Shown: positions 1-8,453 of the stretch, in pieces
Layout of the letters: every line of letters begins with the position of its first letter
Numbering within the stretch: the first letter of the stretch is position 1
Source of the DNA: Actinomadura sp. J1-007
GTDB taxonomy: Bacteria > Actinomycetota > Actinomycetes > Streptosporangiales > Streptosporangiaceae
Direction: 5' to 3'
Length of the DNA stretch: 64,000 bases
NCBI RefSeq assembly: GCF_009793335.1
Contig: NZ_WING01000001.1
Span: 4,092,001-4,156,000, forward strand
Notes under the pieces: model-generated
Seen by the model: only the letters and a program-made list of their open reading frames with translations
Told to the model about the DNA's origin: nothing
Databases searched by the model: none
Position numbers and translations under genes: made by a program

Positions 1-1
1 C

Positions 2-1024
2 GTCGCGCTCGCCGCCTGGAGCATGATGAGCGGCCTCGGCGTCGCGCTCGGCCCGGTCGTCGGCGGCGCGGTCACCGAGTACGCCACCTGGCAGTGGATC
101 TTCTGGCTGAACGTCCCGGTCGGCGCGGTGCTGCTCGTGCTCGCGCCCCGGTTCCTCACCGAGAGCCGCGGCGCCGCCAAGCGCCTCGACCTCGCCGGCA
201 CCGCGCTGCTCACCGCCGGGCTGCTCGGCGTCGTCCTCGGCCTGGTCCGGGGGAACGAGCACGGCTGGACGAGCCCGCAGGTCCTCGCCGGGCTGGTCGG
301 CGGCGGCGTCCTGATCGCGGCGTTCGTCGCGTACGAGACGCGCGCGGCCCACCCCATGCTGCCGATGCGGCTGTTCCGCGACCGCGGCTTCAGCACCGTC
401 AACGCGATCGCGCTGGTGATGTCGTTCGCGGTCTTCGGGGCCGTCTTCCTGCTGATCCAGTTCCTCCAGAGCACCCAGCACATGTCGCCGCTGGAGGCCG
501 GCGTCCGCACGCTGCCCTGGACCGGGATGCCGCTGCTCGTCGCGCCGCTCACCGCGCCGCTGATGGCCCGGATCGGCACCCGCGCCGTCCTGGCCGCCGC
601 GCTGGCGTTCCAGGCCGCCGGGCTCGGCTGGCTCGCCGCGGTCACCGGGCCCGCGACCACGTACGGCGAGTTCGTGCCGGGCTTCGTGCTCGCGGGCGCC
701 GGGATGGGCCTGTTCTTCCCGCCCCTCGCGCGGCTCGTCCTCGACCGCGCGCCGGTCGAGTACGCGGGCGTCGCGTCCGGGACGAGCAACGCGCTGCGCC
801 AGCTCGGCACCGTCCTCGGCATCGCGGTCCTCGGAGCCGTCTTCGCCGCGAACGGCGACATGTCCGGCCCCCAGGCGTTCACCGACGGGCTGCTGCCCGC
901 GCTGTGGGTGGGCACCGCCACCCTGGCCGCCGCCGCGGCCGCCGCGTTCCTCATCCCGCCGGTGAGCCGCGCCGGGACCACCGCCGCGGCACCGGCCCCC
1001 GAGCCCGCCGAGGTCGGCGCCTGA
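2..1024 (+). CDS. MFS drug-efflux transporter, DHA2 (14-TMS) family, 5' end outside window
   Basis: The gene enters the window already open: the codons before the first ATG at 23 encode VALAAWS, which runs straight into the family motif, so the true start lies upstream. The stretch GLGVALGPVVGG is the antiporter motif C of transmembrane segment 5, and WQWIFWLNVPVG follows as in EmrB/QacA-type permeases. Further hydrophobic segments continue to an Ala/Pro-rich cytoplasmic tail. About 340 residues are visible of an expected 480-520. The family exports drugs or small hydrophobic molecules by proton antiport in the cytoplasmic membrane; the substrate cannot be read here. A strong hairpin follows the stop codon, between this gene and the convergent deaminase gene. 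Confidence 0.9.
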   Translation, partial: VALAAWSMMSGLGVALGPVVGGAVTEYATWQWIFWLNVPVGAVLLVLAPRFLTESRGAAKRLDLAGTALLTAGLLGVVLGLVRGNEHGWTSPQVLAGLVGGGVLIAAFVAYETRAAHPMLPMRLFRDRGFSTVNAIALVMSFAVFGAVFLLIQFLQSTQHMSPLEAGVRTLPWTGMPLLVAPLTAPLMARIGTRAVLAAALAFQAAGLGWLAAVTGPATTYGEFVPGFVLAGAGMGLFFPPLARLVLDRAPVEYAGVASGTSNALRQLGTVLGIAVLGAVFAANGDMSGPQAFTDGLLPALWVGTATLAAAAAAAFLIPPVSRAGTTAAAPAPEPAEVGA

Positions 1025-1034
1025 CCCGTTCGCA

Positions 1035-1082
1035 CGCGGTGCGCCGTCGCCTGGAGAACGCCTCCGGCGACGGCGCACCGCG
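1035..1082. terminator. Bidirectional hairpin between convergent genes
   Basis: A perfect 17-bp inverted repeat (1035-1051 with 1066-1082, core GGTGCGCCGTCGCC) lies 10 bp after the MFS stop and 26 bp beyond the convergent deaminase stop. It has no U tract, as is common for actinomycete terminators, and can serve both strands. Confidence 0.75.
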
Positions 1083-1108
1083 GTTCGACGGGGCGGGGCG
1101 GTCGCGTG

Positions 1109-2164
1109 TCAGGCGAGCGGGTGCGGAACGGGCGGGGTCGCGAGCCAGGTCTCGACGCCCGCGAGGAGCTGCTTGCGCGTGACCTCCGGGGCGGCCGAGG
1201 CGTTGATCGACTGGCGGGCGAGCGCGGCCAGCTCGGCGTCGGAGAAGCCGTGCTCGGCGCGGACGAGCTCGTACTGCCGGGCCAGCCGCGAGCCGAACAG
1301 CAGCGGGTCGTCGGCGCCGAGCGCGATCGACGCGCCCGCCTCGTACAGCCTGCGGACCGGGACCTCCGCCGCCGTCGCGGCGACGCCGAGGCCGACGTTG
1401 GACGCGGGGCACACTTCGAGGGTGACGCCGCGTTCGACGATCCGGTCGAGGAGGCGCGGGTCCTCGACGGCGCGGACGCCGTGGCCGATCCGGTCGGCCG
1501 ACAGCGTGTCCAGGCACTCGCGGACGCTCGCCGGGCCGAGCAGCTCCCCGCCGTGCGGGTCCGACAGCAGGCCGCCGTTGCGCGCGATGCGGAACGCGCC
1601 CTCGAAGTCGTACGCGCGGCCGCGCCGCTCGTCGTTGGACAGCCCGAACCCGACGACGCCCCGCCCGGCGTAGCGAACGGCGAGCCGCGCCAGGGCCTTG
1701 GCGTCCAGGGGGTGCTTGGTGCGGTTGGCCGCGATCACCACGCCGATCCCGATCCCGGCCGCCTCCTCGGCCTGCCGGGCGGCGTCCAGGACGAGCTCGA
1801 CCGTCGGCGTCAGCCCGCCGAACCGCGCCGCGTACCCGCTCGGATCGACCTGGATCTCCAGCCAGCCCGAGCCCTCGGACGCCTCGTCCTCGGCGGTCTC
1901 GCGCAGCAGGCGGCGCAGGTCGTCCTCGGTCCGCAGCACGGACCGCGCGATGTCGTACAGCCGCTGGAACCGGAACCAGCCGCGCTCGTCGGTGGCCCGC
2001 AGGTGCGGCGGCCAGTCCTCGACCAGCGCGTCCGGCAGGTGCACCTCGTGCTCGGCCGCCAGCTCCACGAGCGTGGAGTGGCGCATCGACCCGGTGAAGT
2101 GCAGGTGCAGGTGCGCCTTCGGGAGCGCGGGTATCGGGCGGGCGGGAACGGTACGGGCCTCCAT
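1109..2164 (-). CDS. add: Adenosine deaminase-family amidohydrolase
   Basis: This 351-residue TIM-barrel hydrolase belongs to the adenosine/AMP deaminase family. Zinc-binding His residues are in HLHLHFTG (about 20 and 22) and RIGHG, the catalytic His and Glu in PHGGE, and the Asp pair in GADDP. The family converts adenosine or deoxyadenosine to inosine in the cytoplasm. Two positions differ from the classical enzyme: HFTG replaces HLDG and PHGGE replaces HAGE, so a related 6-aminopurine nucleoside could be the true substrate. I chose the ATG at 2164 because the conserved LPKAHLHLH segment begins about 14 residues later; a GTG at 2221 is in frame but lacks an obvious ribosome-binding site. It is convergent with the MFS gene and probably monocistronic. 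Confidence 0.85.
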   Translation of the reverse strand: MEARTVPARPIPALPKAHLHLHFTGSMRHSTLVELAAEHEVHLPDALVEDWPPHLRATDERGWFRFQRLYDIARSVLRTEDDLRRLLRETAEDEASEGSGWLEIQVDPSGYAARFGGLTPTVELVLDAARQAEEAAGIGIGVVIAANRTKHPLDAKALARLAVRYAGRGVVGFGLSNDERRGRAYDFEGAFRIARNGGLLSDPHGGELLGPASVRECLDTLSADRIGHGVRAVEDPRLLDRIVERGVTLEVCPASNVGLGVAATAAEVPVRRLYEAGASIALGADDPLLFGSRLARQYELVRAEHGFSDAELAALARQSINASAAPEVTRKQLLAGVETWLATPPVPHPLA

Positions 2165-2425
2165 GACGTAATGCTGCCCGATGCCGCCTCCGCTGTCGCG
2201 CGCGGGCCCCCACGGCACCACTCAACCACCCGCTCGGGTCATCACCCATGGCCCGGAACGACCATGTCGGCACTGGTCGCGAGGCCGTTCCAGGGCCCGG
2301 CGCCGTAGGCCCAGGGTCCCGGTGCCGCGGGCCGCGGAAAAAGTTCGGAGAACCGTGCAACCCCCTGCGGGGGTCGCGCGTATTTGGGGGGCGCAAGAGA
2401 AACGTTGGGGCAGAAGGGATACACG

Positions 2426-3628
2426 ATGATTTCGCTCAAGGCCGCACTGATCGTGGCGTCGGCGGTCGGCGCGGTCGGCGTCGGAAGCGCGACGTACGCC
2501 TCCGTGGCCCAGCCGGACGCCGGCCTGCGCTCCGGCGACTCCCGGCTCCCCGCCGCGAAAGCCGCCAAGCCCGCCGCCGCGCACGGACTGCCGTCCTGCA
2601 CCCCGTCCGTCCTGCCGAAGAACGGCCTCCCGCACGACGCCAAGCTGCCGAACGGCATGGCGCTGCCCACCGCCCTCACCCTGCCGACGGACATCACGCT
2701 CCCGAACGGCGCGACGCTCCCCTCCGCCGTCAAGCTCCCGGCGGGCGTCAAGCTGCCCGAGGGCCTCGCCCTGCCGAACGGCGCGAAGCTCCCCGGCGGC
2801 AAGCTGAACGGCAAGCTGACCAAGGTGACGACGCTGCCCGCCGGTACGAAGCTCCCCGCCAACACCGTCCTGCCGAAGGGCACGACACTCCCCGCCGACA
2901 TCAAGCTCCCCGAAGGCGCCAAAATCCCCGCCGGCATCGAGCTGCCCAAGGGCGCCGAAGCCAAGCTCCCGGCGGGCGTCCAGCTTCCCAACGGCACCAA
3001 GGTTCCGAACGTCCCGCAGCTCCCGAACGGCAAGCAGCTCCCCGGCGGCAAGCACCTGCTGAACGCCGGCAAGCACCTCCCCGACGGCGCGAAGCCGCCC
3101 GCCTGCGACGGCGCCGCCGCCAAGGGCGCACCGAACGCCGCCGCCCCCGCTCCGTCCCCCGTCCCGTCCGGCGTCCCCGCCGTCCCGGGCATGCCCGCCG
3201 TTCCGAACGCGCCCAAGCTGTCCTGCGACAAGCTGCCGCCCGCCGTCACCGTCGGCGGCACGGTCGAAAAGGCCGTCACACTCCCGCGCGGCCTGCACTT
3301 CGACTCGGTCCGTTCCGTCACCAAGACCATCGGGACGCACCGGATCTGCACCGTCACGCAGAAGTGGACGGGCAAGGCCGGGCAGTGGCTCACCGTCGAG
3401 CGGCTGAAGGGAGTCCCGCGCGCGACCGAGGCGCAGCTCCGCCAGGCGGCGGGTATCGCGGCCGGTGCGACCAAGACGACCGTCGGCGGCAGCGTCGCCT
3501 GGCAGACTCCGAAGGGCGACGGCGTCCTGGTCCTCACCCCCGGAGGCGACGCCCTCTACCTGAACGGCAGCCCCCTGCTCTCGGGCAGCCTGCGGGACGT
3601 CGCGTCGCACCTGCGTCCGCCCGCCTGA
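2426..3628 (+). CDS. Secreted protein with LPxGxx hexapeptide repeats, function unknown
   Basis: This 400-residue protein starts at the ATG at 2426, preceded by AGAAGGGA. Residues 1-25 form a signal peptide or membrane anchor (charged start, then an Ala/Val/Gly-rich stretch ending near TYASVA). From about residue 65 to 220 the chain is built of six-residue units of the form LP-x-G-x-x (LPNGAT, LPSAVK, LPAGVK, LPEGLA and so on). After a Pro/Ala linker a globular C-terminal domain of about 135 residues follows (from LSCDKLPPAV). I do not recognise the family. The strict period of six resembles solenoid hexapeptide repeats, but Pro at every second position is unlike known left-handed beta-helices. 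A sigma factor gene lies downstream behind a terminator. Confidence 0.7.
   Translation: MISLKAALIVASAVGAVGVGSATYASVAQPDAGLRSGDSRLPAAKAAKPAAAHGLPSCTPSVLPKNGLPHDAKLPNGMALPTALTLPTDITLPNGATLPSAVKLPAGVKLPEGLALPNGAKLPGGKLNGKLTKVTTLPAGTKLPANTVLPKGTTLPADIKLPEGAKIPAGIELPKGAEAKLPAGVQLPNGTKVPNVPQLPNGKQLPGGKHLLNAGKHLPDGAKPPACDGAAAKGAPNAAAPAPSPVPSGVPAVPGMPAVPNAPKLSCDKLPPAVTVGGTVEKAVTLPRGLHFDSVRSVTKTIGTHRICTVTQKWTGKAGQWLTVERLKGVPRATEAQLRQAAGIAAGATKTTVGGSVAWQTPKGDGVLVLTPGGDALYLNGSPLLSGSLRDVASHLRPPA
2638..3080 (+). repeat. Coding repeat: about two dozen LPxGxx hexapeptides
   Basis: An 18-bp degenerate repeat (CTSCCSRMSGGC-like units) encodes consecutive Leu-Pro hexapeptides. Variation is mostly at the third and last two residues of each unit, so selection appears to act on the protein period rather than on the DNA. 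Confidence 0.7.
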
Positions 3629-3634
3629 GGACCC

Positions 3635-3676
3635 GGACGCGGACGGCCCTCAGGCGCGAGGGGGCCGTCCGCGTCC
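3635..3676 (+). terminator. Intrinsic terminator after the repeat protein
   Basis: A 15-bp perfect stem (3635-3649 with 3662-3676, core GACGCGGACGGCCC) begins 7 bp past the stop codon and encloses a 12-nt loop. Confidence 0.75.
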
Positions 3677-3775
3677 CGCGGCGCGGGGGCGCCGCGAGCA
3701 AGGCACGGCACGGGGTTTGGCGTGGCGGAACGGGGCCGCCCACAGATGGCATGAGTGCTAGCCGGACGGAGCACC

Positions 3776-4285
3776 GTGGGGCGTCGAGATGAGCAGTCGT
3801 TCGTGGATTTCGTCGCGGAACGCGGCAACGCGCTGATGCGCACCGCCGTTCTCATGTGCGGGGCGCGGCAGGACGCGGAGGACTACCTCCAGACCGCGCT
3901 GGAGAAGGCGTACCGGCACTGGGGACGGCTCGACCCCGACGCCGACCCCGAGCCGTACGTGCGCCGGATCCTGGTCAACCTGATGATCAGCAGGACGCGG
4001 CGCTGGAAGGTGCTGCGGGAGATCTACATGGCGCGGCCCCCCGAGGTCGCGACCGCGCCGGAGAGTCACGCCCTCGAACTGCGCGGGGCGCTGATGGACG
4101 AACTGCGCAGGCTGGGACCCCGGCAACGGGCCGTCCTCGTCCTGCGCTACTGGGAGGACCTGTCGGAGATGGAGACCGCGGAGATGCTCGGATGCTCGGT
4201 CGGCACGGTGAAGAGCCAGGCGTCCCGGGGCCTCGCCAGGCTCCGGGAACGCCTCGGGGCGAGCCTCGCCCCCCTGGGGGGCTGA
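3776..4285 (+). CDS. SigE-family RNA polymerase sigma factor (ECF-like sigma-70)
   Basis: The 169-residue product has the two-domain plan of small group IV sigma factors. Region 2 covers about residues 5-75 (DEQSFVDFV start, AEDYLQTALEKAY) and binds the -10 element and beta' coiled coil. Region 4 covers about 105-160 (RQRAVLVLRYWEDLS, then GCSVGTVKSQASRGL as the DNA-binding helix-turn-helix). It resembles the actinobacterial SigE-type subfamily often encoded next to a single-pass membrane protein, which is the case here. I chose the GTG at 3776 with GGAG just upstream; an in-frame GTG at 3755 is the alternative. The next gene starts 3 bp after the stop, so the two are almost certainly cotranscribed. 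Confidence 0.88.
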   Translation: MGRRDEQSFVDFVAERGNALMRTAVLMCGARQDAEDYLQTALEKAYRHWGRLDPDADPEPYVRRILVNLMISRTRRWKVLREIYMARPPEVATAPESHALELRGALMDELRRLGPRQRAVLVLRYWEDLSEMETAEMLGCSVGTVKSQASRGLARLRERLGASLAPLGG

Positions 4286-4288
4286 CCC

Positions 4289-5057
4289 GTGGACCTTGAG
4301 GAGGAGTTGCGGCGCGCCATGGCCGAGCGCGCGTCCGGCGCCGCCGCCCCGGCGACCCTCGCCGGCGACGTCCGCCGCAGGCACCGGCGCCGCGTCGCGC
4401 GCAACCGCGCGGCCGTCGGCGTCGCCGCGGCGGCGGTGGTCGCGGTCGCGATCACGCCCGCCTACCAGTCGTTCCAGGCGGACCCCGTCGGCTCGCCCAC
4501 CGACACGGCCGGCGAGGGCACCGGCCCCCGAACGGCCGCGGCCCGTCCGGCGGCCCCAAGAACCTCCCCGTTCCAGGCCCGTCCAGCACGCTCCCGCCCC
4601 GGGACGGGCCTGGAACGGGGACCCCCGCCCGGACGCCTCGCGCGCGCCCGGCGACCCCGCCCCCGAACCCGCGCCCGCGCCCGGCGCCGGCGCGAAGCCC
4701 CCGCGCTGGATCGGCTACCTGCCGACCGGTCTGAAGGCCCTCGCGCCCTGCGCCGACCACCGCAAGGGCGGACGCACCACGACCGCGTGCAAGTGGTCCG
4801 GCGCGGGCGGCTGGGCCGAGGTCCACGTCACGCGCGGGCCCGGCCTGACCGCGCCCGGCGACGTGCCCGGCGTCCCGTCCCTGCCGTCGGTGACGGGCGG
4901 GGCCAAGGTGCACGGCCGCCCCGCGGTCGCCACCGACCGTCCCGACCGCGGACGCCAGATCACCTGGGTCGAACGGCCCGGCGTCGGCGTCACGGTCCTC
5001 GTCGGCCCCGCGCTCCGCGACCAGCTCATGAGCATCGCGGAGGGCGTACGGCCCTGA
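4289..5057 (+). CDS. Membrane protein paired with the sigma factor; reading frame interrupted
   Basis: The gene starts at a GTG 3 bp after the sigma factor. The N-terminal frame encodes a charged cytoplasmic stretch (MDLEEELRRAMAERA), a Arg-rich segment and one membrane helix (about residues 48-66), which is the usual layout of a sigma-factor partner or anti-sigma-like protein. After a Pro-rich linker the frame is lost; the extracytoplasmic C-terminal domain (from PPRWIGYLPTG to LMSIAEGVRP) continues in another frame to the TGA at 5055. Two single-base deletions, or one insertion, between about 4527 and 4620 reconcile the halves into a protein of about 255 residues. A 19-bp inverted repeat sits in the break region. 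I expect one intact gene in the organism; the role in controlling the sigma factor is inferred from position. Confidence 0.65.
4566..4620. repeat. Perfect 19-bp inverted repeat inside a coding region
   Basis: Bases 4566-4584 and 4602-4620 are exact reverse complements (core GTTCCAGGCCCGTCC) with a 17-nt GC-rich loop. It lies in the linker region where the host gene loses its reading frame, so it may have caused a read error there. Confidence 0.8.
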
Positions 5058-5138
5058 CCTTCCTTGCGGCTCTGGACGCCGTTCCGGAGCTCTGAGGCTT
5101 TCCCTGGGGTTCTGGAGGGCAGCCGCAGGGAGAGAGAA

Positions 5139-5179
5139 GGGACGCCCCGGCGGTACCGTCCGAACCGCCGGGGCGTCCC
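5139..5179. terminator. Bidirectional terminator between convergent genes
   Basis: A perfect 16-bp stem (5139-5154 with 5164-5179, core GACGCCCCGGCGGT) with a 9-nt loop sits between the sigma-partner gene and the convergent aminotransferase. Confidence 0.8.
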
Positions 5180-5189
5180 CAGAAAAGCC

Positions 5190-5232
5190 CGCCGGGGCGC
5201 CCGCCCGCGCGATCGCGGCAGGCGCCCCGGCG
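5190..5232 (-). terminator. Intrinsic terminator of the aminotransferase gene
   Basis: A 12-bp stem (CGCCGGGGCGCC, 5190-5201 with 5221-5232) is followed on the minus strand by GGCTTTTCT, a short U tract. It is the second of two adjacent hairpins in this convergent gap. Confidence 0.75.
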
Positions 5233-5276
5233 AAAAAGCACGAGAACGCGCGTGAACGCGCGAACGCGTGCGAACG

Positions 5277-6488
5277 TCAGTGGGCCTCACCGAGCAGCTT
5301 CGCCACCCGGGACACGCCCTCCACCAGGTCGTCGTCGCCGAGCGCGTACGACAGCCGGAAGTAGCCCGGCGTGCCGAACGCCTCGCCCGGCACCAGCGCC
5401 ACCTCGGCCTCCTCCAGGATCAGCGAGGCCAGCTCGACCGACGACTGCGGCCGCCTGCCCCGGATCTCCTTGCCGACCAGCTCCTTGACCGACGGGTAGG
5501 CGTAGAACGCGCCCTCCGGCTCGGGGCACACGACGCCGGGGATCTCGTTCAGCATCCGCACCATCGTCTGCCGCCGCCGGTCGAACGCCTTGCGCATCTC
5601 GGCCACCGCCGACAGGTCGCCGGTCACGGCCGACAGCGCCGCCGCCTGCGAGACGTTGGCCACGTTGGACGTCGCGTGCGACTGCATGTTGGCCGCCGCC
5701 TTCACCACGTCCTGCGGGCCGATCAGCCAGCCCACCCGCCAGCCGGTCATCGCGTACGTCTTCGCGACGCCGTTCAGCACCAGCGTCCGGTCGGCCAGCT
5801 CCGGCACCACCACGGGCATCGAGTGGAACTCGGCGTCGCCGTACACCAGGTGCTCGTAGATCTCGTCGGTGATGACCCACAGGCCGTGCTCGTCGGCCCA
5901 GCGCCCGATCGCCTCGATCTGCTCGCGCGTGTAGACCGCGCCCGTCGGGTTGGACGGCGACACGAACAGCAGCACCTTCGTGCGCTCGGTCCGCGCGGCC
6001 TCCAGCTGCTCCACGCTCACCCGGTAGCCCGTGGTCTCGTCCGCGACCACGTCCACCGGCACGCCCCCGGCCAGCTTGATCGACTCGGGGTAGGTGGTCC
6101 AGTACGGCGTCGGGACGATCACCTCGTCGCCCGGGTCGAGCAGCGCCGCGAACGCCTCGTACACCGCCTGCTTGCCGCCGTTGGTGATCAGCACCTGGGA
6201 CGCCTCGACGCGGTAGCCGGAGTCGCGCTCGGTCTTCTCGGCCACCGCGGCCCGCAGCTCGGGCAGGCCGCCCGCCGGCGTGTACTTGTGGAAGCGCGGC
6301 ACCCGCGCCGCGGTCACCGCCGCCTCGACGATGTAGTCCGGGGTCGGGAAGTCGGGCTCGCCCGCGCCGAACCCGATGACCGGGCGGCCCGCCGCCTTCA
6401 GCGCCTTGGCCTTGGCGTCGACGGCCAGCGTGGCGGACTCGGAGATCGTGGCGATGCGCTTGGAGATGCGAGGACGATCGATGCTCAT
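5277..6488 (-). CDS. aspC: Pyridoxal-phosphate aspartate aminotransferase, class I
   Basis: This 403-residue fold-type I aminotransferase transfers the amino group between aspartate and 2-oxoglutarate in the cytoplasm. Lys243 in [10 protein letters not shown] is the PLP Schiff-base lysine, Asp208 in ITDEIY pairs with the ring nitrogen, SPSNPTG (177-183) is the class signature, and NGGKQ (103-107) binds the phosphate. The [11 protein letters not shown] segment near residue 40 is typical of the bacterial I-gamma subgroup. I chose the ATG at 6488 ([11 protein letters not shown]), matching the usual start of the family; an in-frame start at 6536 would add 16 unconserved residues. It is divergent from the tRNA-Trp/secE unit, a position I recall from other actinomycetes. 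Confidence 0.92.
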   Translation of the reverse strand: MSIDRPRISKRIATISESATLAVDAKAKALKAAGRPVIGFGAGEPDFPTPDYIVEAAVTAARVPRFHKYTPAGGLPELRAAVAEKTERDSGYRVEASQVLITNGGKQAVYEAFAALLDPGDEVIVPTPYWTTYPESIKLAGGVPVDVVADETTGYRVSVEQLEAARTERTKVLLFVSPSNPTGAVYTREQIEAIGRWADEHGLWVITDEIYEHLVYGDAEFHSMPVVVPELADRTLVLNGVAKTYAMTGWRVGWLIGPQDVVKAAANMQSHATSNVANVSQAAALSAVTGDLSAVAEMRKAFDRRRQTMVRMLNEIPGVVCPEPEGAFYAYPSVKELVGKEIRGRRPQSSVELASLILEEAEVALVPGEAFGTPGYFRLSYALGDDDLVEGVSRVAKLLGEAH

Positions 6489-6588
6489 GCCTCTATCGTT
6501 ACAGACGCCGTCCGATGACTCGCGCGATATATTCATGCCGGTCCTCGGGACGCGCGGTCGCGCGGCCGGCGGCGCCGCGTCGTTCCGG

Positions 6589-6618
6589 TTCGACGCGGGG
6601 CCCTCGGCGACGTAGACT
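6589..6618 (+). promoter_or_regulatory. Promoter of the tRNA-Trp/secE/nusG unit (upstream copy)
   Basis: TTCGAC, an 18-bp spacer and TAGACT match the main actinobacterial sigma consensus at -10 (TAnnnT). The same GACGTAGACT block with an 18-bp spacer recurs upstream of infA. Confidence 0.55.
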
Positions 6619-6645
6619 CACCGTCCTAGTGCCGCGTCATCGGTG

Positions 6646-6676
6646 TTACGGTCATGCTCGCGCGGGGCCGTAAACT
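6646..6676 (+). promoter_or_regulatory. Second candidate promoter before tRNA-Trp
   Basis: TTACGG, a 19-bp spacer and TAAACT lie about 80 bp before the tRNA. The spacer is slightly long, so confidence is limited. Confidence 0.45.
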
Positions 6677-6754
6677 GGGACCGGCGCGACCCGGGTCACC
6701 TCGACCGGGAGCCCCCTCCGGGGGGCGTGCACGATCCCCGTCAGGGGAGTTTGA

Positions 6755-6827
6755 AGGGCAGTGGCTCAATTGGTAGAGCTCCGGTCTCCAAAACCGGCGG
6801 TTGGGGGTTCGAGTCCCTCCTGCCCTG
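6755..6827 (+). tRNA. tRNA-Trp, anticodon CCA
   Basis: The 73-nt cloverleaf has acceptor arms AGGGCAG and CTGCCCT, an anticodon stem CCGGT/ACCGG enclosing CTCCAAA (anticodon CCA at 6788-6790) and a T loop GGTTCGAGTCC. The discriminator base is G, as required for tryptophan tRNA. No 3' CCA is encoded. It lies 141 bp before secE, the standard actinobacterial order. Confidence 0.97.
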
Positions 6828-6968
6828 CGAGGTGCGGTGCGCGCACCCGTTCCGTCCACGTCGTGGCGCGCCGTGTCATGGCACACGCCATGGCACACGG
6901 CGATGCGGGTCCGCGCGGCAACCACATCACGGTGGTTGATCACGACCTATGAGGTGAACGGCGGCACA

Positions 6969-7217
6969 ATGGCGACTGAGACTCGCGGCGACGCCGCGGC
7001 GAAGGACGAAGGCAAGGGCAAGCCCGCTCCGAAGCGGACCTCGCCCGCTCTCTTCGTGCGCCAGGTCATCGCCGAACTGCGCAAGGTCATCTGGCCCACG
7101 CGCCGGGAGCTGATCACCTACACGACCGTGTCCCTGGTCTTCGTGCTGATCATGGTCGCGCTGGTGTCCGGCGTCGACTGGGGCCTGCAGAAGGGCATCT
7201 ACGCCGTCTTCGGCTGA
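6969..7217 (+). CDS. secE: Preprotein translocase subunit SecE
   Basis: The 82-residue protein has a charged Lys/Ala-rich cytoplasmic start, the amphipathic helix motif [16 protein letters not shown] (about residues 35-50), and one membrane helix (about 52-72). This is the single-span actinobacterial form. SecE clamps the two halves of SecY in the plasma-membrane protein-export channel. The ATG at 6969 follows GAGGTGA at a somewhat long distance. nusG begins 101 bp downstream, as in nearly all bacteria. Confidence 0.96.
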   Translation: MATETRGDAAAKDEGKGKPAPKRTSPALFVRQVIAELRKVIWPTRRELITYTTVSLVFVLIMVALVSGVDWGLQKGIYAVFG

Positions 7218-7318
7218 TGCCGCCGCCCGCAGGGCGGCGCCACCGCGGTCCGGCCCGCACCGCAGTCCGACCGCGCCACAGAACGAACCCCGCAGACCGT
7301 ACGAGAGAAAGAGTCACC

Positions 7319-8230
7319 GTGTCCGAGCCCTCACAGCCCTACGACGAGGCCATCGAAGAGGCCCAGTCCGCTGCGGCTGCTGCGGCCGACCAGCCGGACG
7401 AGGCGGCCGCGGACGTGTCCGCCGACGCCGGCACCGCCGACACGGAGACCGAGGGCGCGGGCACTCCCGCCGCCGACACCGCCGAGGCCGCCGACGTGAT
7501 CGGCGCCCAGCCGGAGAACGTGTCCGAGGCCGACGCCGAGGGAGGCGAGGCCGCCGCCGACGCCGAGTCGGAGGGCGACGCCGAGGCCGAGACCCAGGTG
7601 GAGGCCGAGGAGGAGGCGGAGGCCGAGGCCGGCCCTCCGGTCGACCCCTACGCCGAGTTCAAGATGCAGCTGCGGCTCCAGCCGGGCGACTGGTACGTCG
7701 TGCACTCCTACGCGGGCTACGAGAACCGGGTCAAGACCAACATCGAGACCCGCACGCAGACCCTCAACATGGAGGACTACATCTTCCAGATCGAGGTCCC
7801 GCAGCACGAGGTGACCGAGATCAAGGGCGGCAAGCGCCAGAAGGTCAACGAGAAGGTCCTGCCGGGCTACATCCTGGTCCGCATGGAGCTCACCGACGAG
7901 TCGTGGGCCGCGGTCCGCAACACGCCCGGCGTGACCGGGTTCGTCGGCCTGCTCAACAAGCCGTCCCCGCTGAGCCTGGACGAGGTCGCCAACCTGCTGG
8001 CCCCCGAGCCCGAGGAGGGCGCGGTCAAGGCCAAGGAGCAGGCCAAGGTCGCCGCCACCGTCGACTTCGAGGTCGGCGAGTCGGTCACCGTCATGGACGG
8101 CCCGTTCGCCACGCTGCCCGCCACGGTCAACGAGATCAACGCCGAGCAGCAGAAGCTGAAGGTGCTGGTCTCGATCTTCGGCCGGGAGACCCCGGTCGAG
8201 CTGTCGTTCAACCAGGTCTCCAAGATCTGA
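7319..8230 (+). CDS. nusG: Transcription termination/antitermination factor NusG
   Basis: This 303-residue protein has an acidic, Ala/Glu/Asp-rich, probably disordered N-terminal extension of about 115 residues. The NGN domain follows (from [13 protein letters not shown] near residue 123, including [16 protein letters not shown]) and then the KOW domain near the end ([19 protein letters not shown]). NusG binds the RNA polymerase clamp, controls pausing and links to ribosomes or Rho. I chose the GTG at 7319, preceded by GAGAAAGAG. The long acidic tail is usual in actinobacteria, though its role is unknown. It leads into rplK-rplA. Confidence 0.96.
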   Translation: MSEPSQPYDEAIEEAQSAAAAAADQPDEAAADVSADAGTADTETEGAGTPAADTAEAADVIGAQPENVSEADAEGGEAAADAESEGDAEAETQVEAEEEAEAEAGPPVDPYAEFKMQLRLQPGDWYVVHSYAGYENRVKTNIETRTQTLNMEDYIFQIEVPQHEVTEIKGGKRQKVNEKVLPGYILVRMELTDESWAAVRNTPGVTGFVGLLNKPSPLSLDEVANLLAPEPEEGAVKAKEQAKVAATVDFEVGESVTVMDGPFATLPATVNEINAEQQKLKVLVSIFGRETPVELSFNQVSKI

Positions 8231-8258
8231 CCGGCCCGCTCCGGGCAGGGCCTATCCT
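8228..8258 (+). promoter_or_regulatory. Candidate rplK promoter and structured leader
   Basis: TATCCT at 8253-8258 has a weak TGACCG 19 bp upstream. The remaining 195 nt before rplK contain two GC hairpins (CCCCGCG-CTCG-CGGGG near 8270 and GCGCGCCCTCGGGCGCGC near 8330), consistent with a ribosomal-protein leader that could bind L1 or L11, as in other bacteria. Confidence 0.4.
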
Positions 8259-8453
8259 GGACGGGTCGTCCCCGCGCTCGCGGGGCCGGTCCACCCGAGT
8301 TCTCGCGCCGGTCTCCGGCGGCGAGCCTTCCCGCGCCCTCGGGCGCGCGTGGATCGTACAAGCGGTTCCTACATGGCGGCCAGAGTCCCAGCCGCCGTGT
8401 TGCCCGGTGACGGGAGTCGGAGCCATCGCTGACAATGGGACAGAGGAGCGCGC

